Shown one piece after another: positions 5,548 to 13,034 of a DNA stretch of 17,782 nucleotides (its first letter is position 1; every line of letters starts with the position of its first letter). The DNA is from SAR202 cluster bacterium (GTDB lineage: Bacteria; Chloroflexota; Dehalococcoidia; Lucifugimonadales; UBA826), in contig VFFY01000069.1 of NCBI GenBank assembly GCA_009392675.1, forward strand, positions 1 to 17,782, read 5' to 3'. Both the position numbers and the translations under genes were made by a program. The notes under the pieces are model-generated. The model was given only the letters and a program-made list of their open reading frames with translations. It made no database searches and was not told where the DNA came from.

Positions 5548-6339
5548 TTATTTCACCAATATGCTCTCGATGAATGCTCCAGCTGCCGATACCTCACTCC
5601 CCTCGCGGGAGCTCGCTATATGATCCAAAAACGCACTACCAACGACCGCACCATCTGCAAATTTAGATATCATCTCAATATCTTTTTTCTGAGAAACTCC
5701 AAACCCAACCAACACAGGCAAATCTGTATGAACCCTGATTCTCTCAACCAAACTTTCTACACCCATAGATAAACCTTTACGAGCTCCGGTTACGCCTGTA
5801 AGGCTGACACAATATATGAACCCGCCCGCATGCTCACAAGAAAATTTTATTCTTTCCTCGGTACTAGTTGGAGCCAATAAGGGAATAAGGTGTATTCCAT
5901 TTTTCCTGCACTGCTCAGATATAACTACCGACTCTTCCATCGGTAGATCAGGAATTATCAAACCATCGAGACCACGGTCTGATGCCTCTTCCATGAAACG
6001 TTCCAGTCCATATTGAAAAAACGGGTTGAAGTATCCCATGAATATAATAGGGGAGTCATTGTTTTCTTTCCGAATATTAGTTAAAACATCCATACATACC
6101 GAAAGACTAACACCATTTTCGAGAGCTTTGAAACCAGTTTTCTGAATAGTTGGCCCGTCAGCTATAGGGTCGCTAAAAGGTATTCCTAGTTCCAACATAT
6201 CAGCCCCAGATCCAAGGGTTTTCAAGGCTATTTCGGTTGACAATTTTATAGTGGGATACCCAACAGTTAGATAAGGCACTAAAGCCGGTCTATTCTCTGA
6301 TTTCACAGCGAGGAGTTTTAAGTTAATTCTATTTTCCAC
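5548..6339 (-). CDS. trpA: Tryptophan synthase alpha subunit
   Basis: Alpha subunit of tryptophan synthase: cleaves indole-3-glycerol phosphate to indole, which is channelled to TrpB. The 263-residue barrel shows LVPYLTVGYP, the catalytic pair Glu50 (MLELGIPFSDP) and Asp61 (PIADGP), GYFNPFFQYG, GLIIPDLPMEE, the loop YCVSLTGVTGAR and LVGFGVS. All are typical of an active enzyme. I chose the GTG at 6339, preceded by AGGTGG about 7 bases upstream, giving MENRINLKLL as in other TrpA proteins; the GTG at 6351 lacks a ribosome site. No trpB lies next to it: upstream is a CPBP protease gene about 50 bases away, and downstream is aroH. The gene therefore sits outside a classical trp operon, at least within this window. 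Confidence 0.95.
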   Translation of the reverse strand: MENRINLKLLAVKSENRPALVPYLTVGYPTIKLSTEIALKTLGSGADMLELGIPFSDPIADGPTIQKTGFKALENGVSLSVCMDVLTNIRKENNDSPIIFMGYFNPFFQYGLERFMEEASDRGLDGLIIPDLPMEESVVISEQCRKNGIHLIPLLAPTSTEERIKFSCEHAGGFIYCVSLTGVTGARKGLSMGVESLVERIRVHTDLPVLVGFGVSQKKDIEMISKFADGAVVGSAFLDHIASSREGSEVSAAGAFIESILVK

Positions 6340-6391
6340 TTTGTTACCCACCTGATCGATATAGGATTACGTGCACAACATTCTGCCCAAT

Positions 6392-7099
6392 TCAAGCAGA
6401 AGCCGCAACTGTCACAACTAACAAATTCAGGGTCGCATGTGATAGAAAGGCTGGCCACAAAGACTTAGTTTTTATAAAAAGATATGAGATCAGTACGGAA
6501 CTCATGAATACTGGAAAATACAATCCCGGGTGAGAATGTACGAACATAAATACCAATGAGACAAGCAATATAGATCTCACACGACCATATTTGGGAATCC
6601 AGTAGGTTAACAAAAACCCTCTAAAAAAAAGTTCCTCCACAAACGGAACCCAAAGCACTATTGCGAACAAATTAACCAACGTAAATCCGCCCTCACCCAA
6701 TATATTTTTGGGAACTTGGGGGGGCATCAGATAAGAAATATCTATTTTGTAGATGGTAAGTGAGTATAGAAATATCGCGACAATACTAGCCAAAACGGTC
6801 AGTATTGAAAGGCGAACCCATCCTTCGTTATATGGCAGGTGGAGAACAGTTTTTATCGGTTTACGGTCAATTCCATAAATAGAAATTACAAACAACAACA
6901 ACAGCAATTGAGGTACAGCTAATACCCATGGATAATACCAAGAAAGCGGTAAATAAAGAGTATTAGAACCAAAAGCCATGCGTAGCGAAATCGTAAGGGT
7001 TAGGGTCACCAATAAAACAAGGAGAGCAATTAAATTCAAATTGGGCAAAAAGAGCAATGTCCCTAAAAAAGCCAAGTGGGATTTTAGCTTTTTAGCCAC
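6392..7099 (-). CDS. CPBP-family intramembrane metalloprotease
   Basis: Integral membrane protease of the CPBP (CAAX protease and bacteriocin-processing, Abi) family. The 235-residue protein has about six to seven hydrophobic segments (roughly 10-40, 55-75, 97-117, 140-158, 175-190, 195-210, 218-233). The family's catalytic motifs are complete: EELFFR (Glu155, Glu156, Arg160), FxxxH (Phe184, His188) and HxxxN (His221, Asn225). Its substrate is unknown; bacterial members are linked to peptide maturation, self-immunity or general membrane proteolysis. Translation appears to begin at a GTG at 7099 inside the end of the MBL-fold gene, overlapping it by 16 bases, with only a weak GGTG site, so coupling to the upstream gene is likely. 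A TTG at codon 9 is an alternative start. It is second in the run MBL, CPBP, trpA, aroH. Confidence 0.88.
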   Translation of the reverse strand: MAKKLKSHLAFLGTLLFLPNLNLIALLVLLVTLTLTISLRMAFGSNTLYLPLSWYYPWVLAVPQLLLLLFVISIYGIDRKPIKTVLHLPYNEGWVRLSILTVLASIVAIFLYSLTIYKIDISYLMPPQVPKNILGEGGFTLVNLFAIVLWVPFVEELFFRGFLLTYWIPKYGRVRSILLVSLVFMFVHSHPGLYFPVFMSSVLISYLFIKTKSLWPAFLSHATLNLLVVTVAASA

Positions 7100-7728
7100 T
7101 CAACATCACCAAATAAATCGTCCGGATGGATTTTGGATGAATATATTTTATATTCCTTTTTAGCTGTGCCCAACACACCATCCTTCCCATGCCCTGGGTA
7201 GAAAGAAATGTCGTCTCCCAAAATGAATAGCCTGCTTGTTATGCTTTCAATTATCTGTTTCAGGTTATCGGGTGTTTTAGTTTTACCTGGACCACCAGGG
7301 AAAAGAGTATCTCCAGTAAACAGATGTCCGTTCAAAAGTAAACATGTAGACCCTTTAGTATGACCAGGGGTGTGAATGGCCCTAACCGATAAATCTCCTA
7401 CTCTTATATCTTTACCATCCTCTAAAAACAAATCAGGAGCTACTGGAAGTTCATTAGAATCAGATTCTCCAATTGCAACCTTAGCTTGAAAAGCTTTCGT
7501 AACCTCTTCAAATCCAAGCAAATGATCCATATGATTATGAGTAATGGCGATATATTTAACTTGGGTGGTCGATGCTATGGCAACCAAAGCGGAAGGCTCA
7601 GCTGGAGTGTCTACCAAAAGGCTTTCATTGGTTCGATTACATATGACTATATAGGCATTATTATCGTATGGTCCGCACGTAACTTTATGAATAGTACACT
7701 GGGAGTCGGTGTAATGTGGTTTCATCAT
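7084..7728 (-). CDS. MBL-fold metallo-hydrolase (glyoxalase II-like)
   Basis: Cytosolic metallo-beta-lactamase-fold hydrolase with a complete two-metal site: His64, His66, Asp68 and His69 in THNHMDH, His123 in HTPGHTKGS, Asp140 in FTGDTLFP and His180 in YPGHGKDG. This layout resembles small glyoxalase II-like hydrolases that cleave thioesters, but the 214-residue protein lacks a full C-terminal glutathione-binding domain, so the substrate is not assigned. The first of two adjacent ATG codons (7728) is given as the start; AGGA lies 4 bases before it and 7 before the second, so 7725 is equally possible. It is the first gene of the minus-strand run with the CPBP protease, trpA and aroH, and is divergent from the 82-residue gene at 7856. 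Confidence 0.9.
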   Translation of the reverse strand: MMKPHYTDSQCTIHKVTCGPYDNNAYIVICNRTNESLLVDTPAEPSALVAIASTTQVKYIAITHNHMDHLLGFEEVTKAFQAKVAIGESDSNELPVAPDLFLEDGKDIRVGDLSVRAIHTPGHTKGSTCLLLNGHLFTGDTLFPGGPGKTKTPDNLKQIIESITSRLFILGDDISFYPGHGKDGVLGTAKKEYKIYSSKIHPDDLFGDVEWLKS

Positions 7729-7855
7729 TCCATCCTAGGTTTTTCTTATATTAAAATTTACGTTGCTTTGGTAGACAATAGGATTATATCAGTCAGTTTT
7801 TTTAATTACTAAGTGGCCCTTCGAAACCGTAAAAACAAAGCCGTAAGGAAGAAAA
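7729..7855. promoter_or_regulatory. Divergent intergenic region, MBL gene and orphan gene
   Basis: This 127-bp AT-rich gap separates two divergent starts and must hold promoters for both. On the plus strand TTGCTT and TATATC are 16 bp apart at about 7764-7791, a fair match to the consensus. On the minus strand TATAAT and TAATAT boxes exist, but their -35 partners are weak. No operator or riboswitch is recognised. Confidence 0.35.
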
Positions 7856-8104
7856 ATGAGCACATATGGAATCACAATTAAGAATGCCTCCGAAGGGAAA
7901 CGTATCACTCTCACATGCGAGCACAACGGCGGGGTAATATACATAGTTCCTAGTGAGTCAAGTTGGGTGTGCAGTAAGGAAAATATAGGTGCTCATGCAA
8001 TCTCTGGTTTTTTTAAGGATCTTACTAGCATAGAAAACACACAGATAGCGGCACTAATGCAAAAGTGGGGACTTTACTATCGAACACTGGATGTTATTGA
8101 CTAA
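7856..8104 (+). CDS. Hypothetical protein, 82 residues
   Basis: I do not recognise this protein. The frame is supported by an ATG with AAGGAAG 4 bases upstream, by its own divergent intergenic region, and by ordinary mixed composition. It has no clear signal peptide or membrane segment. The first half looks like beta strands (GITIKNA, KRITLTCEH, GGVIYIVP) with two cysteines at 21 and 39. The second half looks helical (ENTQIAALMQKWGLYYRTLDVID). It may be a small cytosolic fold. Its stop lies 14 bases from the stop of the convergent TPR gene, so it forms a single-gene unit on the plus strand. No function is proposed. Confidence 0.65.
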   Translation: MSTYGITIKNASEGKRITLTCEHNGGVIYIVPSESSWVCSKENIGAHAISGFFKDLTSIENTQIAALMQKWGLYYRTLDVID

Positions 8105-8118
8105 TGACGTCTGCAAAT

Positions 8119-9153
8119 TCAGTCCACTATACCCTGACCATCCAAGGATGAATCACCAGACAAAATTTTCGGAATCCTAGGTGAAAACACCTCGTCGTCT
8201 CCAGATTCTGTATCGTCATCAGACCAATCCTTGAAGTCTGCCAGTTTGCCTGCGTCGTTGAGTCCATAACCCAGAGCTGCCATTGGAATATCTGCCAAAA
8301 CGCTGGATTTGGCTGGGAATGAGGATTTATTGGATTGAGATGGGTGTCTATATGTTTCTCTAATAATAATAGTGACACCGTCTTCACTTGCGCTTGTTAT
8401 ATTTGCGGAATAAGTATTCCCTCCATCCACCAATTTTTTCAGTCTTAGAGCAAGTTTTGGTTCTATGCTACCGATTTCAATCCCTTTTATATCCAATATC
8501 CTCATACCCCTATCTGCCGAGATCAAATCTACGGTATGCCCAGCAATCAAATCAGTCACGTCAAAACTTCGGGGAATATTTACTAATTTCGTTACACCGG
8601 TACGACCTGTCTCCTCAATAAACGATCTTCCCGATGTGGTACCTGAAACGGCCCTACTTGCCTTAAGTCCGGAAGTTTTCCCTAGGCGGTTAATATTTTT
8701 TTTTGCTATTGGACTGTTAGGAGAAATGACAAGAGCGCACTGGAAAGCTTGGATAGCCTTTTTATTTTGTATTTTTTCACTCAAAGCTTTTCCAAGTCTG
8801 TTATATGGCTCTAGATCCCACGGAAATCTGTCGATTATGTCAGAATTTATTTGAATAGCTTTGTTCCAGTCAGATCGCATTGCACTATCTACTGCAATTT
8901 TCGTGTTTGCCTTCCTTGTCTTTTCTAAGAATATAGCGAATTGGTAAGCGTCATGAGCTTCCGCACTTTTCCCTATCTTGAGTAGAGCATCTCCAAGTCT
9001 GTTATATGCCTTTTGATCACCGTGATTGATTTCAACCATGGTTAAATTCACGTCTACGGCCTCTTGAAAAAGCCCGTAATGCATCAGTTGATCAGATTCT
9101 TTAGATTTTTCTTTTCTAAGACTTAAAATAGAAGATAATTCTTTTGCGTTCAT
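8119..9153 (-). CDS. TPR-repeat protein with C-terminal HIRAN-like beta domain
   Basis: A 344-residue soluble protein. Residues 17-160 are helical tetratricopeptide repeats, with the blocks AYNRLGDALLKIGKSAEA (49-66) and PYNRLGKALSEKIQNKKA (116-133) as clear consensus units. A Ser/Thr/Gly linker (160-195) follows. Residues 198-272 look like a compact beta domain (GHTVDLISADRG, GIEIGSIEPKLALRLKKLVDGGN, VTIIIRETYRHPSQ). The pattern of a short strand, then G-x-IG, a helix and a second strand recalls HIRAN domains, but this is only a fold-level resemblance. The tail from 308 is acidic (DWSDDDTESGDDE). TPR regions usually bind protein partners. The ATG has AAGGG about 8 bases upstream and its own promoter. 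No enzymatic role is claimed. Confidence 0.82.
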   Translation of the reverse strand: MNAKELSSILSLRKEKSKESDQLMHYGLFQEAVDVNLTMVEINHGDQKAYNRLGDALLKIGKSAEAHDAYQFAIFLEKTRKANTKIAVDSAMRSDWNKAIQINSDIIDRFPWDLEPYNRLGKALSEKIQNKKAIQAFQCALVISPNSPIAKKNINRLGKTSGLKASRAVSGTTSGRSFIEETGRTGVTKLVNIPRSFDVTDLIAGHTVDLISADRGMRILDIKGIEIGSIEPKLALRLKKLVDGGNTYSANITSASEDGVTIIIRETYRHPSQSNKSSFPAKSSVLADIPMAALGYGLNDAGKLADFKDWSDDDTESGDDEVFSPRIPKILSGDSSLDGQGIVD

Positions 9154-9194
9154 TTCAGTTACCCTTTCAACTCATCTTTTGATTTCATGATGGC

Positions 9195-9236
9195 ATTCTA
9201 AGCAGGGTTTTTTTGTCAGTGCAATATATTTTGCAC
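9195..9236 (-). promoter_or_regulatory. Promoter of TPR gene with hairpin over the -35 box
   Basis: On the minus strand TTGCAC (9219-9224) and TAGAAT (9195-9200) are separated by 18 bp, a good promoter match about 40-70 bases before the TPR start. The -35 box is one arm of an inverted repeat, GTGCAA/TTGCAC (9219-9236, 6-bp arms, 6-bp centre). That repeat could be an operator or a short hairpin after the glycosyltransferase operon, although no T-run follows on the minus strand. Confidence 0.45.
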
Positions 9237-9259
9237 CCATAATCACAGCAAACTTCAAG

Positions 9260-10024
9260 CTATGTGTTGAGTTTCAGAAACTTAATAACTTTAAAAATTT
9301 TGAGTCTTTCACAAATTATTTTATAAATTGCTTCCAATATTATTGCGATAGACATCTTTGAATCCCCAGATATCCGATCGTTAAAAATGATCGGATACTC
9401 TTGAATTCTAAAACCGTGGTTTTCGCACTGCATGGCAATTTCAATTTGAAATCCAAACCCAGAACAATGAATTTCATCCCAAACAATATTTTTTAGCACG
9501 TGAGATCTAAAAACCTTAAACCCAGAAGTACAGTCATTCACTTTCAACCCAGAGACAAATCGAATCGCCCAATTACCGCCGGCGCTTAACCCTTTTCGAT
9601 ATACACTCCAGTTCTCCTCAGATCCTCCTCCCTGACAGTAGCGGGACCCTACTACAACATCATTTCTGGCAAGCAGGTCAATCATGCTCGGTAAATAGCT
9701 AGGGCTGTGAGACATATCTGCATCCATTTGCACAACAAAAACTTCCTCTTCAGGGAGTCCCCGCAAAACCTCTTTAAACCCTTCAACATATGCAGTACCC
9801 AAACCTTTTTTGGTAGGACGATTTAATATTGAAACCGAAAGTCTATTATTGCGGGCATAGCATCGAGCAACTTTTGCTGTGCTGTCTGGCGAATTATCGT
9901 CAACAATTAAAACATGGATATTTTCTATTCCTAACCTAAAAACTTCTTCCAACAAAACCAGTATGCTCTGAGCTTCATTGTATGTGGGTACTACCACGTA
10001 AACAGGAATCCGATTAACATTCAT
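9260..10024 (-). CDS. Polyprenyl-phosphate mannose synthase-like GT2 (DPM1/Ppm1 type)
   Basis: Family 2 glycosyltransferase of the dolichol-phosphate mannose synthase group. It transfers mannose (or a related sugar) from GDP-sugar to a polyprenyl phosphate at the inner face of the membrane, supplying a lipid-linked donor. Visible motifs are VVPTYNEAQS (11-20), DDNSPDST (42-49), the metal/nucleotide motif DAD at 101-103 in MDADMSH, GSRYCQGGG (126-134) and FNDRISGDSKMS (214-225), a hallmark of this group. The 254-residue protein has no C-terminal membrane segments, unlike multi-domain DPM enzymes. The ATG at 10024 has GGGAA 6 bases upstream. It follows a second polyprenyl-phosphate transferase after 38 bases. 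The exact sugar is not proven by sequence. Confidence 0.87.
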   Translation of the reverse strand: MNVNRIPVYVVVPTYNEAQSILVLLEEVFRLGIENIHVLIVDDNSPDSTAKVARCYARNNRLSVSILNRPTKKGLGTAYVEGFKEVLRGLPEEEVFVVQMDADMSHSPSYLPSMIDLLARNDVVVGSRYCQGGGSEENWSVYRKGLSAGGNWAIRFVSGLKVNDCTSGFKVFRSHVLKNIVWDEIHCSGFGFQIEIAMQCENHGFRIQEYPIIFNDRISGDSKMSIAIILEAIYKIICERLKIFKVIKFLKLNT

Positions 10025-10062
10025 CTTCTATTCCCAAATCAGCTTCATTTATTTGTGAAACT

Positions 10063-10800
10063 TCACTTCCTACGGGACATCAATAATCTGACTCTAGTAA
10101 GAAATATGTCCCTTATCATTTGCAGAGCTGCTGACCAGAGGTCAACTTTACTGTCTTCTCCATGACGCCAGTCGATTGGTACCTGAGAGACTGAAAACCC
10201 ATACTTGTCAGCCAACAATAAAACCTCTACATCAAATGCCCAACCGTTAGTCTTGACCAGTGGGAAGATTTTATCAGCGGCCTCAGAGGAAAAACACTTA
10301 AAGCCACATTGGGTGTCTTGATATTTCTTTATAGCGACAAATTTTATAAAGAAATTAAAAACCCTGCCTGCAAGATAGCGAAGTATGGGCTCCCCAAATC
10401 TTTTTGAATCGGTTAATTCTCTTGATCCTATCGCAATATCAAAACCGTTTGTCATTTCTTTGAGAAACCTTTCAATTTGATCGAATGGCATCGCTAGGTC
10501 AGCATCACACATAAACCTGTACTGGCTCTGGGCAGCCACCATTCCTGTTTTCACAGCTGATCCCTTTCCTTTATGAGAAAGGGATAGGATTTGGAAATTG
10601 CTTTTTTTTCCAAAGGATTCCTTCGCTATTTTGGTAGTTAAATCATAACTACCATCATCACACAATATAACTTCATAGGAATAATTTTGATTACCAAGAT
10701 ATTCATAAATAACGTTAAGAGATTGTTTTATCCTATGCGATTCATTATAGGTAGGAATCACTACGGAAAGATGAATATCAGTCACTTCATTTACTAACAA
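10063..10800 (-). CDS. Polyprenyl-phosphate glucosyltransferase-like GT2 (Alg5 type)
   Basis: Family 2 glycosyltransferase resembling dolichyl-phosphate beta-glucosyltransferase (Alg5), which makes lipid-linked glucose from UDP-glucose. Motifs in the 245-residue protein are VVIPTYNES (13-21), CDDGSYDLT (47-55), LSHKGKGSAVKTGM (74-87), DAD at 99-101 in CDADLAMP, GSRELTDS (125-132), DTQCGFKCF and WRHGEDSKVDLW. No membrane segment is seen. The start is uncertain: a TTG at 10800 lies 8 bases after the lysC stop, a GTG at 10785 is also possible, and neither has a strong ribosome site, so reinitiation after lysC is likely. Together with the next gene it gives two lipid-linked sugar donors in the thrB-lysC transcript. 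The sugar specificity is inferred from the family. Confidence 0.85.
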   Translation of the reverse strand: MLVNEVTDIHLSVVIPTYNESHRIKQSLNVIYEYLGNQNYSYEVILCDDGSYDLTTKIAKESFGKKSNFQILSLSHKGKGSAVKTGMVAAQSQYRFMCDADLAMPFDQIERFLKEMTNGFDIAIGSRELTDSKRFGEPILRYLAGRVFNFFIKFVAIKKYQDTQCGFKCFSSEAADKIFPLVKTNGWAFDVEVLLLADKYGFSVSQVPIDWRHGEDSKVDLWSAALQMIRDIFLTRVRLLMSRRK

Positions 10801-10808
10801 GTTTGATA

Positions 10809-12041
10809 TTAATCAGATTTCTCCAACTCAAACGCTGCATGCAGTACCTCCGCTGCTTTTGCTACCTGATCCGATCCAATTATGCAGGTAATTCTAATTT
10901 CCGAAGTGGTAATCATTTCGATGTTAATCTTAGCCTCAGCAAGAGACCTAAACATAGTCGAGGCATACCCAGGAGAATCTTGCATACCAGTGCCAACTAT
11001 ACTAATTTTTGCCAGATTTTCAGCTTTGCCAACATTAGTAGTACCAAGATCCTGGGCTACTTCTTCAACCACTTTCATAGCTCTATCCACATCCGACTGT
11101 TTTATGGTAAAAGTCAGGTCTGTGGTACCTGATACGCTAGCGTTTTGCACTATAACATCTACGCTAATATCAGATTCAGCCAAAGGGTCAAATAATGCTG
11201 CCGCAATTCCCGGCCTATCAACCACCGAAAAAACCGTTATTTTGGCAACATCTTTGTCGGTAGCTATACCCCTTACCCTATTTCGTATTTCCCCAACATT
11301 AGTATCCATATTGTCTCCATCATGAATTAGAGTGCCTGGTTCATTATTAAAACTTGAAGCAACTAATATTGGCACCTGGTAAACCATTCCCAATTCAATT
11401 GAACGAGGATTCATTTTGGCACCATAACTCGCCAATTCCAGCATTTCTTCAAATCCAACCTGAGTCATTTTTCTAGCATCTGGAACTAAACGAGGATCAG
11501 CAGTATATATTCCCTCTACGTCAGTATAAATCTCACATCGATCAGCATTTAATCCTGCAGCCAAAGCCACAGCAGTTAAATCTGATGCTCCCCTTCCCAA
11601 GGTTGTAATATCACTGTCATGGGTCACTCCTTGGAAACCCGCAACAATTACAATATTTCCTTTCTCTAGTTCCTCATTAATCCTGCCAGTATCTATGCCA
11701 GCGATTCTAGCTTTTCCGTAAGACGAATCAGTCCGAATTCCGGCCTGAGCACCGCTTAAACTGACAGCCTTTTTACCCATAGATTTAAGAGCCATAGCAA
11801 CAAGTGCACACGATTGCAGTTCCCCGGTTGATAGCAGCACATCGAGTTCCCTCAAATCAGGCATTTCTGACACCTCGGAAGCAATAGACAATAGCTTATC
11901 CGTGGAGTCACCCATGGCCGAAACAGTCGCAACCACATTTCCTTCCGAGTCATGTGCCGATCGTATTCTGTCAGCTACGCTTTTAATCAACTCAGGGGTA
12001 GCTAAGGATGATCCACCGTATTTCTGTACTACGAGTGACAA
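10809..12041 (-). CDS. lysC: Aspartate kinase
   Basis: Aspartokinase, first step of the aspartate pathway to lysine, threonine and methionine (aspartate plus ATP to aspartyl phosphate). The 410-residue protein has the kinase domain at about 1-250 (KYGGSS with Lys7, LGRGASDLTAVALAA, IYTDVEGIYTADPR) and tandem ACT domains at about 265-410 (VVDRPGIAAALFDPLAE and ITTSEIRITCII). The ACT domains normally bind lysine and/or threonine for feedback control. The usual GRGGSD is GRGASD here, a mild change. The start is a TTG at 12041 with AAGGA 5 bases upstream. It lies 9 bases after thrB and 8 bases before a glycosyltransferase gene, so it is in the middle of the operon. No internal start for a separate beta subunit was examined in detail. 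Confidence 0.95.
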   Translation of the reverse strand: MSLVVQKYGGSSLATPELIKSVADRIRSAHDSEGNVVATVSAMGDSTDKLLSIASEVSEMPDLRELDVLLSTGELQSCALVAMALKSMGKKAVSLSGAQAGIRTDSSYGKARIAGIDTGRINEELEKGNIVIVAGFQGVTHDSDITTLGRGASDLTAVALAAGLNADRCEIYTDVEGIYTADPRLVPDARKMTQVGFEEMLELASYGAKMNPRSIELGMVYQVPILVASSFNNEPGTLIHDGDNMDTNVGEIRNRVRGIATDKDVAKITVFSVVDRPGIAAALFDPLAESDISVDVIVQNASVSGTTDLTFTIKQSDVDRAMKVVEEVAQDLGTTNVGKAENLAKISIVGTGMQDSPGYASTMFRSLAEAKINIEMITTSEIRITCIIGSDQVAKAAEVLHAAFELEKSD

Positions 12042-12050
12042 TGTAATCCT

Positions 12051-12953
12051 TTAATATTTGTCTATATAGGCGCCCTTTGCAGTAGGGGACGTGAAAATAA
12101 TCTCTCCGTCAATACCAGATTTCATGGCAGCGTCAGCCATTTCATAGCCAATCGTATATTCTCTACCTTTGGTAAAAGCCATTATCGAACTACCAGCACC
12201 AGATAAAAAGGCACCCAATGCGCCTGATTCCATAGCAGCTTTAATAATATTTTTCATAGGGAAAAATTGTTTTTGTCGCTCAGGTTGATGAAGCATATCT
12301 TGCGTAGCATACTTAAGATTACCTAAATTTCCTGTAATCAGGGATTGAATTAACAGGGCTGCCCTTCCGATATTATAAACGGCATCTTCTCTTTGTATTT
12401 CTGCAGACAGTATATTTCTAGCCTGGTCTGTTGGCATAGTCTGGCAAGGAACGTACAAAACAACGTTGACATCTTCCGGAAACGGAACACTAGCGGTGAC
12501 TAATTCCCCTTGGTCGTAAATCCCAATTTGAACACCACCCAACAAAGCAGGAGCAACATTATCCGGATGTTTTTCAATCTCCGCCCCCATTCTAAGTATC
12601 TCTAGGGTAGAGAGTGGAAAACCTGCGATGGCGTTTCCGCTCATCAAACCACCTATTAATGCAGCAGAGCTACTACCCATACCACGAGTCAATGGAATTC
12701 CATTGGTGCATTCCATTCTGACTTCGGGAACAGTTTCTCCAATTTTCTCAAATACCTTGCAGAAACTTTTATAGACAAAATTACTGTCGTCGGTCGGTAG
12801 TTCATCTTGTCCTTTTCCAATTACTTTGATGGAAAAGGGGCCTTTGGTAACTTTTACTTGATTCCAAACATCAAGGGCAATTCCAAGGCAGTCAAAACCT
12901 GGTCCCATATTAGCGGAAGTTGCCGGCACTTTTACTATAGTGTTCTCAATCAT
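12051..12953 (-). CDS. thrB: Homoserine kinase
   Basis: GHMP-family kinase that phosphorylates homoserine to O-phosphohomoserine in threonine synthesis. The 300-residue protein shows all three GHMP motifs: VPATSANMGPGFDCLG (9-24), the phosphate loop PLTRGMGSSSAALIGG (87-102) and the C-terminal GAFLSGAGSSIMAF (247-260). It also has the homoserine kinase block IEKHPDNVAPALLGG (126-140). The ATG at 12953 has only a modest GGGA 5 bases upstream. A TATAAT box at 12966-12971 would make the leader only about six bases long. It heads the operon thrB, lysC and two glycosyltransferases, and is divergent from mutS2 across an 81-bp gap. Homoserine dehydrogenase and threonine synthase are not in this window. 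Confidence 0.95.
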   Translation of the reverse strand: MIENTIVKVPATSANMGPGFDCLGIALDVWNQVKVTKGPFSIKVIGKGQDELPTDDSNFVYKSFCKVFEKIGETVPEVRMECTNGIPLTRGMGSSSAALIGGLMSGNAIAGFPLSTLEILRMGAEIEKHPDNVAPALLGGVQIGIYDQGELVTASVPFPEDVNVVLYVPCQTMPTDQARNILSAEIQREDAVYNIGRAALLIQSLITGNLGNLKYATQDMLHQPERQKQFFPMKNIIKAAMESGALGAFLSGAGSSIMAFTKGREYTIGYEMADAAMKSGIDGEIIFTSPTAKGAYIDKY

Positions 12954-12965
12954 TTCAATCCCAAG

Positions 12966-13006
12966 ATTATATCATTCATAACTATACATATCAGTGCTGA
13001 TAAAAT
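12966..13006. promoter_or_regulatory. Divergent thrB/mutS2 promoters with 14-bp palindrome
   Basis: The 81-bp gap holds TATAAT for thrB on the minus strand (12966-12971, with CTGATA as a 4/6 -35 at a 17-bp spacing) and TAAAAT for mutS2 on the plus strand (13001-13006). Between and overlapping them is a perfect inverted repeat, TATCAGTGCTGATA (12989-13002). The palindrome covers the thrB -35 area and touches the mutS2 -10, a typical operator position. The binding protein is unknown. Confidence 0.45.
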
Positions 13007-13034
13007 AGCAGCATGTGATCCAATTTATACACCT

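Noticed and set aside
8793..9009. Repeated TCCAAGTCTGTTATATG string as a DNA repeat element
   Set aside because: Both copies encode the same YNRLG segment of successive TPR units, so the similarity is explained by the protein repeat.
12807..13034. Extended mutS2 start (76 extra residues)
   Set aside because: The extension is antisense to the start of thrB, has no MutS2 similarity, and would remove the divergent promoter gap.
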